Assembly (NCBI GenBank): GCA_005281725.1
Contig: SSBO01000012.1
Span: forward strand, 10,693,254 to 10,757,253
Length of the DNA stretch: 64,000 nucleotides
Direction of reading: 5' to 3'
From: Wuchereria bancrofti
Taxonomy: Eukaryota > Nematoda > Chromadorea > Rhabditida > Onchocercidae
The notes beneath the pieces are model-generated. The model was not told where the DNA came from and made no database searches. It saw nothing but the letters and a program-made list of their open reading frames with translations. Each line of letters begins with the position of its first letter. Within the stretch, counting starts at the first letter, position 1. A program made the translations under genes and the position numbers. Below, piece after piece: positions 35,601 to 49,494 of the stretch.

Positions 35601-38600
35601 CTGACGGATTCCTTCTGCATTAACGTCACTTAAACTTAAACCAGATAAGTAGGAAGCAGACGTTTGATCTGGAAATGGTCGCATAAGACCGGATACACGT
35701 GGAAGATTATATCGTGTACGCATATCTTGCTCCCGAGCCTTATCACCATCAGGACGCTACAAACAGTAAGCGTGTTGCATTTCGGATTCGACTATCATTA
35801 GAAAAAATTGCACATTTAATTTCTTGAAGATTAACATCAATAATTTGTGCATTTATGAAAATTTTTACAGAGGAAAAATTTGAAAACTTACCACACCGTA
35901 CTGTGGAGGTACACTAAGTTCAATATCAAGTAAACCCATACTTTCTTGATACATCGATAAACGATCAATATCAAGATTATATGATTCACGAATACGAATT
36001 CCTACTTGTGCTTCTTCCAGAACCACATAAATTTCCGGTTGACCTCGTTCTACATTGTTCACATAAACCATTACTCCTTAAAGCAAGTTTCAGGATGATG
36101 TTATTTGCTCAGGAAAAAATAGAAATGAAATATGATGATGCATTTTGAAATCATAATGAATCATCAGTGAATTTATTTAATTTCAATTCAATTCCATCTG
36201 CCTAATCCAAACGCTCAGCATTATTTAAAGCAGAATATATTTAATTTCTATATCAGGTAATCGTACTTACCTCTGAATCGCTGAATTCTCATTACATCAA
36301 AGTAGCGGAGTATATTGCCAACAATGATGCTTGTACGATACCGGAAACGTCGGGTATCTTTACGAGCAACCACATGCACTCGATCGGTTCCGGTTGCTTC
36401 GATTGCTATTCCAGTAATAACAGTTGCATTTGTAGGTTGCACTAAATTTGCTTGTCCTATTTGACGTCCAAGTAAGCCTACAACAGCATCATTAATCTTT
36501 GGCTCAAGCAAATAATTAAATTAATTAATCAATCATTTGCAATGATTTAGCAAATCTGGTATAAAAAAGCAATTAAATTAATTGAATGAAAAATTCTTAA
36601 ATATATGGTTGATAGAAAATTCAAAAAGCTTACTGAAATCAACTCTACGATCTGGATAGCGCTCCAGTCGCACTTGAATTCGTACTTCTGGTGTTGTAAC
36701 AGTTTTTGGGATATACAAAAATGTGAACACTCCTGGTTCATTGAAGATGAATTTGTCATTATCAATAGTATTGAAGCTTACTGCTCCAAGTGCTTCACCT
36801 TAAAATTGATAAATATAAAATTCATTTGACTTAATAACCTGATTAAAAATTAAGTTTTATTTGCTGAAAAAGTGTATGAAGAAAGTTGTTATTCGAATAA
36901 TTTGATAGCAATTAACAAATATGCCGCAACAACCTCGTATTAGAGCTAATTAGCTATCGCAATAAATATGCAGTCGAAAAGATGGAAACGGCGGAATGAT
37001 AGATGTTACTTAGCATAGTTGACCTCCGGAATATTTGACATAAAGCATAAAACTGCTATTAGTTTACTGGAAAATAACAAATGCATACCGACAGCTGGAG
37101 GCTGATACTGTTGACATCCGCTACTTGGCCGCCTCCAGTAAAATAGCTGACAACGAAATTTTGCATATTTACAGCAAAAGAAGTACGGCATATAATCGTG
37201 ATAAAATACGGAAAGACCTGGCACCTGAATCAAACATGAGAGAAAAAAAACGACAATGTTTAGATCAGAAAAATATTGTATTAAGCTAAGTAAACACTAC
37301 TACAGAATGTTGTCGGTAAACTATAATTGAAGATTTTTGAAAATTCATCAGTGATATAAAGAAAATGAGTTAATACATTTACAAAAAATTGCTTTAAATA
37401 ATTAAATGAAACTTTTTGAAATTTTTACTTCAAATTGTCCAATATATGGATCAGTTCCAAATTCGTAAGCACGCAATGGATATCCAGGATTGTACGGTGT
37501 ATCATCGGTTACTTTTATCACCGGTTGATAAGATGTTTGCATTAATTTGCCCTCTTCATCGTAACAACATACTTGCCCATAATGCGTTTGAAAACGCCTA
37601 TAACGCTAATTTCATAAAGCAAATTAATAACAAATAATCAATGGGAATTTTTTTTTTTTTAAAGATTGTTTTAGCTAATATTATTTTAAATAAATTCAAA
37701 ATTACTTCAGTCACTTTAGTTCCTCAAAATTAAATTAATCGAAAAATTTATAAAATCCTCATGAAAATTTACGCTGTTTTTTCGCTTTCATATCCCGAAC
37801 CTTCACCAGCATATGAACCATAAATATTTTGAGCACTCATATAGCAATTTTTTGCACCAATCATCGTTTGACAAGTAATATCACGAAATATCTAAAGCAT
37901 TAAAAATTATCTTCATAAAGACTTTTCTTTTTTTTCTCTCTATCCTAATTTTTAAATATATAAGATATATTAAGTATGAAATTTCGAACAATTAAATTTG
38001 TTTCCGTTTTTTTGATAATCGATTATTATATTCTTGAAATAATAGTTTTTTCTCTCACTGCCATCGAATCAATATATGGGAGCTTATTTCCTTGGATATC
38101 TGAGCTAACTTCTTTTGCGTAGAGATCACCTACACCCGTGTGAGTACGTGGTTGTGCTAAAGTAGTTTGGTTCCCTTCATGGGATGCTGGGTAGCAGAAA
38201 TGTAGCTACACTGAGTCCGGATGGTTTACTTGTTTTTCAATAACAGTCCAATTTTCTATTCGTAATCAATTAAATTTATATTTATACTATTAGTTTAACC
38301 TGAGAACAACGAGGATGTGGCATAAAACGACCAATATCCACACGTGCTTGACTTTCCACGCATGGACATGATGCATTAGTTTCTGTATCACGAATAAAAT
38401 TATACTGCGCTCCATCTTCTGCGAACCTAAATTTTAAAAATTTGTAAATAAAAAAAAAATGAAATACTAAAAAAACAAACATACCATTTCATATTTTGTT
38501 TTTTGTTTTTGAATGAGAAAAAAACAAAAAACAAATGTAAAATGTACCAGTCATGACATATTTCAGTTGCTTTAGTTGAAACGAAATGCATTCTACTTTC

Positions 38601-41600
38601 TGCATCTTGTTGTGAATAGGTTGATGATACGAATTGTGGATTATTAATGGTCCATAACCAATGAATTGATATTGGTGGTGAAACTAATCTGTAAACAATT
38701 TATCATTATTTAAGAGTTAGAAAAAGAAATATATATATATATATACATATATAGCATTTTCCGTTAAAAAATGTTTTAAAATAATAATTAAACATTTTTG
38801 AGTTGCAAGAATTTACTTTATAGGAATTAAATTTGAATTAAAATGTTTTATTCATCAGAATATATTCTTTGATATTTGATGAAAGGGAGAAGAAAAAAGT
38901 AAATAACCCAGAAGGTAAATGAGTTAAATGTTGTGAAGTATCCTCATTGGCAGTAACTGGTGCTAATTTTAGATAACCAAAGCGATATGAATAGAGCGTA
39001 TTTGTTCGTTCCCAGTCTGTCAAATACCATTTTTCAACCTAAAATATAATTATCAAAATGTCATTTTTCAATTAGGCAACGTAATCTAATGATCTATTCC
39101 GAAACGCTCTGTTGTTCTGAAATCTAATAATATCTGTTACTAGAAATTCAGGAAATTTTCAATTCACTTTAAAATTTCGAAAACGCCCAGTATATTTATT
39201 ATTAGAAGTTATTATTAGAAATATAATTTTTTCCACACCTGATATAAATTAATTTTTTCTTCTTGTGGCTTCCAGCGATAATCAGGTGAATTTCGATTAG
39301 TATATGTTGCTAATCGGCACAAAACTCGATGTTCCGGACGGAATTTCTTAATCTAAAATGAACAATTTATTTGTTGTTGCAAGAAAATTTCCAATTATTT
39401 CATTAATTACGTATAGAAATCACCTGATCATCAGCTGCTTCTCTATAGCCTATAACATATAAGCCAAGTTGCACAGAGTATAATTGATCGTCGCTTATTC
39501 GTATGCTATAATCTTTGTAGTCAAGGTCTGGATTTGTAAAATTTCGCGGATACCATGTTATTGGCATTACCTAAAATTTAATTGTAATATTTAAACAATA
39601 ATTAGTTATAAATTAAATTTTTATTTTTATAATTTTGCAATACGTAATTTATTTAAATTAAAGTAAAATTCTTACAGTTTTTAATATCGGATTTCTAAAC
39701 CATTCATATACATTACCAATATCTAGACGCATTGGATCTAACGTTGGTGGCACTTAAAACAATGAATATAATTGTACAATATATTTCATATAATTGATAC
39801 AATTAAGATTACATGATTAATTAATTATGAAATTAATAATTGATTAAAACATGAAAGATGAAATAAATTTTATTATAAAAATTTGAAACAAAAAAAAACT
39901 AGACATGATGGAAAAATCTGAAAGTGTCATTATGTTTTATTCGTGAAATTTTTTGAATTCTAAATCGTTTCATTGATAACTGACCGAAATAGATGTATCC
40001 GACGAATGCTTTATCTTCTTGATGAGATCCGGATTGTGGTTGAAAATAAACTGTTTTCGTGCCCCAATCATAAATTTTCGGAAGATGACAGCGAGCAATA
40101 GCTGAATTAATCACGGTGCATGACGCTGTTTGACGTTGTTCAATCATCAAAACGTACGTCTGACTACGATCCAAGCATAATGCATTTACGTCTACACTTG
40201 TTTCACCCAACATATTGGCTATATTTGGATATATTAACATCGGATCTGAAAAAAAAATTTTTTTTTTTTGAAGAATTTTAGCTGTAACAAGTTTGGAGGG
40301 AAGAGAGAGATGAAAAAAAACGAAAAAAAAACTTTGGAAGAATCATTTTAAATAGCTCTAACTTGATTATTAGCAATTGCTAAAGTAAATTTATTTATGA
40401 AAATTTAATTTCAAAAAATTCTAACAAATACATGCTTTGTTGAAAGTATTATATATATTAATAATAAATAAAAATCTACATTTATACGATTACACTTTTA
40501 CACAGTTAAAATGTTTCACACAATTACGTACGCAAACAATAATACATTAATTTTTCATACGTAAATGATTTTACTTTATCACTAGTAAACTTCTACGTTC
40601 AATTTGATCTATTAGCAAGAATTAAGTGTACAGTTAGTAAAGAAAAAATTTATTTCAATTTTTTCTTTTTTCTCTACAAAATTCAATATATTCATGAATA
40701 TGAATACAGGTTTCTTTAAAACTTCGAAACTCAACTCAAGTTTTAAATTTCAAAATTTCATTAAAACTTACATGTACCACCAGTTTTATTCGAGCATCCA
40801 GCCGGTCGAACAACGTCATCGACACGAAACATATACCGTCCACGAACCATATGTGGTACACCAGAACGTTGTGCCAATATTGTTGGTGTATTTTTGTACA
40901 TGAAAGTTGGATCTACCGGTACGCTACCAGTATGATTACCACCATTGAAAAGTGCCTGAATTGACAACAAAATATGACAACTACCAAAATTTGTACTTTT
41001 TTAAATTAATTAAAAGTTTGAACAAATAACTCACTTGACAACGACCACTTCTGGAGTTCATCCGAAAATCAGCAGCATCAAATCCAAGTTTGTCGTAATT
41101 CAAAATAACATAACTTAATCGACCAGGCTAGAAAAAAAATTTATCTCTAAAACTTTAAATTTATATAAAATAAAAAAAAGGACAAATTTTGTCGTTTTTT
41201 CTTTTTTGATATTTGATCGAATCTAATTACATTCAGTCAAACCGTTTTACGGAATAATTGTAACATTTTCAGGAAAATTTGCCTCAAAATGATTGCATTT
41301 TTTGTTATCAGTGTGAAGTATAGGTTAACTTTAACTTTTTTAAAGTTATTTATGCTAGATCTCACCTGATCAGTCAACCAAATTGCCTGATAAGTAGATA
41401 ACTGACCAGCATCAATATCAGAGCGACCAACAATAGCTGATGCTGTATTGTACCAGGTAACTACCAATGCTGCATCTGCACGAAATGCTGCTGCACCAGC
41501 AACTCCTTCTATAAAATTTCACTTATATTTTTGGTATTAAAATTTCAAATCATTTTTATTCATTGTATTAGATTATAATTTAATAAACCTTGAAGCCATC

Positions 41601-42854
41601 GCATCATTTGATCGAGGAAATAATCACTGTTATGATCGCAATGCACATACGAATCAGATGTACTTGGACAAGCCTGCAATTTTCAATTAAAATTTTTTTT
41701 TTTGCAATATCAATTTTAAAGTAATAATTTTAAAAAATTTCAATTCCAAAAAATTTTTTTTTAAATAATAAATTAATAATAAATTAGAGCAAACAAACTT
41801 GACTAGCTGGTTGCCTAAAGAAACTTGACTGTTCCATGGTACCACCAAATGGTATGTTAATATTACTACCATGGCCAAATAATGATTGTCGTAGCATCAG
41901 ACGATAATAAACACCAGTTTTCAGTCCTGGGCTTGGATTTTGTACTATCTGAAACAATAATTTCAGATTAAAACTACTAAAAATTGTCTAAGTTTAGATT
42001 AAATTATTGATTATAATGTTATCAAATTAACAAACATTTGTTCAATTTCCATTAACATCAAATATATTATTTCATGTTTTAAGTAAATTTGAAAACCTGT
42101 TGTTTGCATAAATATGGTGCAATCATTGCCGGGTCCTGCTGTTGTGGCCAATTGGTTGATTCTACACCAACGTTTATTGTTGGACCTTGATCTAATACAG
42201 TTGCAAATGCAATGTATCCATTTACCGAAAGCTTCAATTTGTATTTTATTATGTTTCTACTAATTCACTATAATATTTATAGTCAGAAGATATAAACATT
42301 AAAAAAAAATTTTTTCCTCTAAATTATAAAAAAATTTTTGTGAAATTTTTCTGAAAAAACTGTAAAATTTTAAGTTTTAATTTTCAAAAAGAAAAAAAAG
42401 CTAACTAGCACATACCACTGAATAGTTATATAAACCACCATAGAATGGAAAAAACATGTGCAAATTAATTGTTTGTCCAGAAGTAAGCATTCCTGGATGT
42501 ACCTTTTGATCACCTGCTTCAGGTCCGAATGGTACTAAGTTTACTGAAATATGAAAAGTATTATGAATTACTTATCGCTAGTCTTAATTTTAAACAATTA
42601 AAAATTTAAATTAACAAAATTTATTGATTAAATTTTATAAAATTTTAGTTACATATCATATCTGATGTAATTAACATACCATGTGCTGAATTGCTATCAC
42701 GACCGCTGAAAATTTTAGCACCTTCTTGTCCTGGATTAAGATTTTGTTGGTTTGTTGATGGTACTGGATTTTGCTGAGGTATTTGTTGAGCAGAACTAAG
42801 TAATAATAGACATTTTATAACTATAGCAAATAAAAAAATTCTTGATAGTATCAT
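32615..42854 (-). CDS. mesh: Mesh / SUSD2-type membrane protein (NIDO, AMOP, VWD, sushi)
   Basis: Thirty-two exons, about 1591 aa: 42680-42854, 42416-42543, 42097-42231, 41799-41948, 41589-41673, 41366-41508, 41035-41127, 40772-40955, 39985-40245, 39676-39752, 39424-39570, 39239-39352, 38908-39038, 38548-38688, 38300-38426, 38059-38205, 37773-37891, 37429-37597, 37089-37224, 36644-36798, 36271-36502, 35892-36076, 35585-35756, 34955-35136, 34721-34791, 34566-34651, 34274-34480, 34001-34144, 33727-33869, 33411-33536, 32828-33114, 32615-32738. Signal peptide MILSRIFLFAIVIKCLLLLS. Then NIDO (about 95-300, YNYSVLSVNGYIAFA, STYQAIWLTDQPGRLSYV), Ig-like E-set (365-450), AMOP (CPCVESQARVDIGRFMP to QVCCYDEEG, CCKYAKFRCQLFYW), VWD-like (about 890-1080), sushi (CGPIMIEYPEYLM to PWC), TM (about 1399-1422), and a Tyr/Gly/Ser-rich tail. 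The order matches Drosophila Mesh (smooth septate junctions of the gut), worm K03H1.5 and human SUSD2. Intestinal junction function is inferred. The 36644/36502 junction and the 38205 acceptor are weak. Confidence 0.92.
33662..33676 (-). other. Possible 15-bp microexon in the Mesh transmembrane segment
   Basis: ATATTAGCTCATACG (ILAHT) is preceded by GATTTGAATTCAG and followed by a perfect donor, GTGAGT. Its length is a multiple of three, and both neighbouring exons join in phase 0. Including it would lengthen the TM helix from about 23 to 28 residues and add a histidine. Skipping it leaves a standard helix, so it is left out of the main model. Confidence 0.35.
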
Positions 42855-42918
42855 GTTGAGTTTTTCAGGATTTTGTAATTTTTCGAGTATGAGACAGGTA
42901 GATCTTTGCTTAATTCTT

Positions 42919-42920
42919 CT
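42919..42920 (-). promoter_or_regulatory. Candidate spliced-leader or leader acceptor of Mesh gene
   Basis: The minus strand reads TTTTTTCAGATTTCAG and then a 64-nt leader to the ATG at 42854. Two AG sites, seven bases apart (42926-42927 and 42919-42920), could both be used. Confidence 0.4.
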
Positions 42921-45506
42921 GAAATCTGAAAAAATTTACATATATTGTTAGTATTGAAATATTTCTGAAATAAGTACGAATTAACAATTGCAGTGCTTGT
43001 TTTATTAATCTATAACTAAAAATCATCGTACATTTAGAATTTAATTGTAAATTTTTCGAAATCATAGATAAAATGAAGTGTTCACTTTACATTTCCTTAC
43101 ATTTTTAATGCATCAAATTTTATGATAGAAATTTTAAAATCATCATCAATGTGAAAAACTGGTAAATGCAAAATATCATCTAATAAGATGAAATGAAATA
43201 CGAATTGATAGGGAAAACGAAAGCGATGAAATGAATCATGAATGGTAGTATAAATGCAGCTGAAGGAATCAGTTTTATGCCAAAACATCTCTTTCATCTA
43301 GAAATAAATTGAGAATTTAAAAATTTTTAAGCTATGTTCAATATCATTGCCTTTTTTTTTGGAAGAGCAAAGTTCATGGATTAATTATTGTTCAAATCAA
43401 ATTACCTATACGAAATGATGAGTCATACAGCTAATATGTAACATGTTTACTTAAACAGAAACAACAAACAAAAAGAAGATATTTGAAGTTTAACAATCCA
43501 AAATTTTTGCAAACAAATAGAAATATTTTTTTTTTGGCAAAAAATCGATAAATGAATTTATGTTAAAAACATTAACATATTAATTTGTGGAAGAAAAAAG
43601 GAAGAAAGAAAAAATGAGACAAATAGCTAACGGTATTGTTTTTCTTAATTGTAACTAACTTTAAGACTTAAAAATATATATATTATGAATCATTTTTCAA
43701 TAAATTAAAATTAGTACAGATTATTAGAAGGAAAAAAGGAGAAGGAAAAGAAAAAAAGATATTGAAAAGTGAGGAAATATAAATTTTACTAATACTTGAT
43801 GTTTGAAAGGCTAACATGTCAAATAAATATACAAATAGTTGTACGGATACAAATATACCATTTTATCACTGATAACAATGTTGATTGCACAATTAACTGC
43901 TTCGTTTATTAACAGAATTTCTTCTCATTCATTTCCTCATTACTCATTATCTTCTCTATACCAAAAATGATAAAAATTAAAAAAAAAAACGAAGCTACTA
44001 ACACATAGGAAATCAACAAATCAATAAATAAAAAAGGAGTGGAAAAAATGAATTAAATTAACCAAGTTTTCATATACGCTTCTTTTTTTAATTATTAAAA
44101 TATTAGATATTAGGACAATAATAACAAACAAATGAAATATGAAGAAAAAAATTCCTTTTTTTCTTTCACCAGTCCGAACTTTTTTTTAAAATTTTGATTA
44201 ACTTTTAAAATTTAATTTATTATAGTAAAAACTATCACAACAACAATAACAAAGGAAAAGGAAAACAAATAAATTAACAAGAAATAAATAAAATATAATC
44301 TTGTGAAAAAAAGAAAAGAAAACATTATAGTATAAATAAATGTGGTCAAACAAAATTTCTCTCTTCATTTGAATCAGAATTTAAGCATTCAATTGATATT
44401 CACCAAAATGTATGCTATTTTCTACAATGTTTGATATGAATAGTGATGAAAATGTTGTTTGAAAACGTTCCTGAAATACCACAGTAAGAGTGTATTTGAT
44501 TAATAGATGAGAAATAATCATTTGCGCCTAGTTTCTTCATTTATTCGTCATTTATTTAATTAAATATTTATTAAAAGTATGAATGAAAATGATAGGTGAG
44601 TTTTAACTTCAACTAATCAATAAATAACATCAATTACTGATATTATTGCTTATTATTTACTATCATTATTATTAATTACTATTATCATTATTATTATTAA
44701 TTATTGTTATTATTATTAGATTTTATGAATTATCCTGTCGTTTATTTATGAATCTATTTGTTGTAATGTGTTTATTTGTGTATAATTTTTATATTATACT
44801 CCATTTTTTTTTTTGAATCACTTAATATATATCATTAAAAAAAAAATCAATTTTCACCAAAATAATTGTCAAAAATTGATTATTTGACTCATATTTATTT
44901 ATCACAGTTACTTTTAATATTATACTTTTCCTCCATTTTTTTGATTCCTCTTTTTTCTCTCTCCCTTTCTCTTTCTCTCTTCTGTCATCTTTTCATTCCA
45001 CTTTATTTCAAAAATATATGTTCTGCAAAACAATTTACAGCATAAATATATTATTGGTGACAGAAATTCAACAGAACGGAGTTAATAATTCCTGGAAGTG
45101 AAAATTGAAATGAAACAAATCTAATTTGTTGTGAGTGCGGTAAAATTTTTAAATTTAAAATTAAACCAGTTAAATTTGTAGTGGTAGTAATAGAATGAGA
45201 CAAGTCAATGTGTATATTAAGCAATATATTTACACAAGCGCTCACAACATTATGGAATTTCAGTCAGCAAAATGCAGAAATATCGGCAAATACGCTAAAG
45301 TAAGAGAAATTTCATTTAAACATTATGCAGGTAATATTAACCGATGCTTTCTGTCTTTTTCCTCTATGTCTTCTCTGATCAAATTTTTTCATTAAATTTA
45401 AAATTTTCAAGAGGGTTATTTGAAGTTTAAAAGTGGAAAAAATAAAACAGAAAAAGAGAAAAGAGAAAGAAAAAACCAACAAACAAAAGAAATAATTAAG
45501 TGATAG

Positions 45507-45820
45507 ATTAAAAGTTAAAAGTAAATGATAAGTGATGAACAATAAAAAATTGCTAATTTTTAACAGAAATTAAAATTTAGATGTAAATTTTCAAAATTTT
45601 TTTATTAATTTTAAACTTCTTGATGAAGAAAAGAGAAAAAAAAATATTTTCAAAGTTTAAACNNATTAAAAGTTAAAAGTAAATGATAAGTGATGAACAA
45701 TAAAAAATTGCTAATTTTTAACAGAAATTAAAATTTAGATGTAAATTTTCAAAATTTTTTTATTAATTTTAAACTTCTTGATGAAGAAAAGAGAAAAAAA
45801 AATATTTTCAAAGTTTAAAC
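45507..45820. repeat. 156-bp duplication around a 2-N gap (assembly overlap)
   Basis: 45507-45662 and 45665-45820 appear identical over 156 bp and abut NN at 45663-45664. Identical ends on both sides of a gap are the signature of two contigs that overlap but were scaffolded without merging. Probably a single-copy sequence. Confidence 0.9.
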
Positions 45821-48800
45821 ATCACAATTCTGATTTTAATTCGTTAAATTTCTTCTGGAAAAATAACATAATTTTCATTTTATTTATTAATTACGGGAAC
45901 TAGTAAGTTGATAGGTTAAATTGATCAATAACGAAAGGCTAATAATGCATAATATCCTATTTCAAATAAAAATTAAAATTAAAAAACTTTTTGTTTTTAA
46001 AATTATTTTCAAATTTGAATCTTTTTTTTTGTAAGAAGGAATTCGCTAATTGGAAATTAACGCATATACATAATTAATCTTAATTTTTAACCCAAATATT
46101 TCAGATAAAAATTCAAATTAAAATGCAAATAAATGAATAATATATGATTAAAATGCAATGAATCAATAATGATTTAAGCTAAGCTACCTGCTTACTTCCT
46201 TTTCTACCGCTTTACAAATTATTTGTTGAAGGAACTAAAGTGGTTTGTATGCCTGCGATTATTTGTATATGTCCGCCTTGCTATTTCAAAGGAATGCAGG
46301 TTGCTCACCCAAATGCACACTTTACAAATGAAGTAGGTAACATTCCTCAATTTGACTCAAAATTTCATGTACCGTAAGCATAATTAAATCAATAATTCAT
46401 TCCGATCTATTTAAATGTTTTATTTTTTTTTTTTTGCATTAATTTATGAGCAAATTATATGAATCAATGAAAATACAAATGTAAATGTGCTAATTATGTA
46501 TATAATGTATAGTAATTAAATATTTGTAAAATTAAGTACTATTTATTTTAATAGACGAATTATTTGATTGAATAATCATTAACAACTCATTTCACTATGA
46601 AATCATTTTTAGCTGCATTATTTGCTAATATTACAAAAGAAAAAATGACTAATAAGCAAATGATTAATAAGAAAGTAAAAATTTACCTTATGCAAATAAA
46701 AGATTATTATGATTACATGAGGTAAATGATTGCGAATGAATAATTTTTTTTTTTTTTGAATTAAAAATTGTTGTTATAACAATGAATACAAATGATTTAA
46801 TCTAATTCAATTATATTACATTTATCTATTAAACTATCTTTTGCGATAGTTTAGATGATTTCCTGATGAAAACAGAGTATTTTCATAATAGAAAAAATGA
46901 AATTAGTTAATTAGGATAAAAGCTAAAAAAATATTATCAAATCAAATAAATTCTTCGTTTTTTTTGATATCACAATCAAAAAGTGATTTAAATTAAAATA
47001 AAATTTATAAAAAATAAAAGTGAATTTGAAAATTTAAATTTTAAAAAAGATGAGAAGAACTATCTCTAAATGGAATAAAATTATTATTGATACTGATATT
47101 TACTGATGCCTGTAGGAAGCATATGATTCATCAGTGTAAATATCACTTCTTACGTTTTTATGATAAAGAACATGCTGAAGTAATCACTCTTCTCTCTCTT
47201 CGTACTTTTTCTCTTCTATTCTTTTACTGCATAAATTTTTGTAAAATTTTCTACTAAAAAGAAAATTTATAAAACTGGATTAAAAATTCCCTTTTTCAAA
47301 TCAATTTTTAACGATTTTTTCTTGATTGGATCTGCTTTGAATTTTTTGTAATAATTTAAAAGTTAAATGTAACACAAAAAGATTATTAAGTATATCGGAA
47401 AAGTAAAAAAAAAGATTCATAAATGAAGTTTGCTCAAAAAAAGTATTTGTGTTCCTGTTATTTTTACTGAATTTTAATTTAAATGGAATAAATCATTATT
47501 GAATATATTTGTAAATAGGTAAAATTAAGTTAATTAATTTCGGAACTTCTGATTGCAACCAAAAATAATGAATTAATCAAATAATTAGCAAACTCTTTTT
47601 TTAGGGTTTCTTATTATTAATTATTATCAACAGCATATCTTATCATTGTCATAGGTTATCAAAAAATCAATATAATATATAATTTATTATAATATTTGCA
47701 AATATTTGGAGTCTTTACGACGACAAACAGTTTTTAAATTAAGTTCAGTACTAAAAAAGTTTATAATTAAATTAAAAAAACTTGGTGAAAATGTTGAAAA
47801 TAACTAATGTTCTATGATAGTATTAATTACTAAATTTAATGAGTGAAAGAGTTTTACAATACAATTACTTTTTTGTCAACAATAAGTATTTTTTAATATA
47901 AATACAACACAAGTTTGCTTTGTTTGAAATAAACTAGCAAAAAAAAGTTAAATAAAGTCCTAAAAAAATTTAAAATTAATTGACGCCAGAAATAATTTTA
48001 ATTTAGCTTCTAACTCATTTTCTTTCCTTTATTTCCATTATTTCTTCTTTTTTCTAGACTAAAAAATTAAAAAAAAATTGTTTTAATTTAATAATAAAAC
48101 TAACAATAATAAAACCAACTATTAGTTAAATGATATAAACAAATGATAAAAAAACTAAAAATAAAACAAGCAGAAAAAATGGACAAATTACAAATAAATG
48201 CTATTTTAAAATTGAATTTATCGATTTTAGCAAACAAAACAAACAAACATATTTAATAGTGAAGTGAATGGGTAAAAAAAAGATTAAGATAGTATTTGTT
48301 AAATACACAATATTGAAATAACATCTTATGTTTTCAAAACTGTTCAATACGATTTAAGAAGTAATGCTAACAGAATATTATTATTATTGTTGTTGTTGTT
48401 GTTATTTTGTATCACTTCAAATTCTATTCATTAAAATTGATCTAACGATTAGATTATTAAATAGTAATTAAGTAACTTTCTGTTTTTCTTTTTTTTCAAC
48501 TTAATTTAGTGAATTTTAGAAAGTAAAAAAAAAGATGCGGTAGAAGAAAGAAGAAAGAAAAAGCTAAAAAAAATTTTTTTTCTTTTTTCTTACACATTAA
48601 TTTAAATGATTGAAATGAATTGGAATTTAAAATTTGAATAACATATAATTATTGCTAATCTAATTATACCATTATCCACAATTTAATTAAGCTATTCTTT
48701 TGCTAAAATGTTAATTTGACATTTGCTAAAATTTACTTCATGTTTCAAAAAACAAAAGTCAAAAATTCAAAAACTTACGATATTTTAAAACATTATATGT

Positions 48801-49494
48801 ATTTATTAATAGGTTAATCAATTGGTAAAATTTGGTGAAAATGATAGTTAGGTGTACCTGATTCGATCAAGTCTTAATCAACACTTGATGACATTATGAG
48901 TTAAATTAGATTGAAATATTTTACGTTGTACTTGGTGTGAGAGCTTTTTAGAAAGATCTTTTCCCCTTTTTTTTCGAAAAATTTTTACTTTTTTTTTCAA
49001 TTTTTATTTATTGCATTAATCTTCCACATTACTATTTAAACATTAATACAAATATATTTCTATTCATTGAGTGAATATTCCAATTCTTTAAATGCATTTC
49101 CAGTTACAGATAGAACATCATGTCCGCATGCTTATTTTCTTCGTAAATGAAAATATTCTATAGCTTTAAAGAAGAATAACTTCCAGAATATATACAAGTA
49201 TTCAAGTATTGAATTTATTATTGTACCATTCGATGATAAATAATAAATTGTGGTAAATTGCATGAAAAGATGTAATCAGTTTATTTTTAATTTCATTTTT
49301 TTTGTTTCGCAATATCTTTAACATATCAGAACTAAAAATCTATTTTGAAATATTTGATCTAAAAGTTAATGCAAATAACAGAAGATAATAAAAAAAGAAA
49401 GGCCATTATTTCATATTATAAAATGTGCTTCTTTTTTTTTCTTTTTTTGTCAAATTAGTTTGAATTGATAAGTGGAATATTTTCCATCATTTTC

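Larger units (their letters stand above)
42855..49494. other. Intergenic, no gene seen
   Basis: About 6.6 kb between the Mesh start and the adenosine deaminase stop, both on the minus strand. Almost pure A/T with homopolymers, ATT microsatellites (near 44640-44720) and an assembly gap with duplicated flanks at 45663-45664. Open frames at 43097-43297, 45051-45245, 45195-45395 and 45312-45542 are not credible. Confidence 0.6.

Noticed and set aside
45507..45820. True tandem duplication of 156 bp
   Set aside because: Exact identity with ends at the N gap points to assembly overlap rather than biology.
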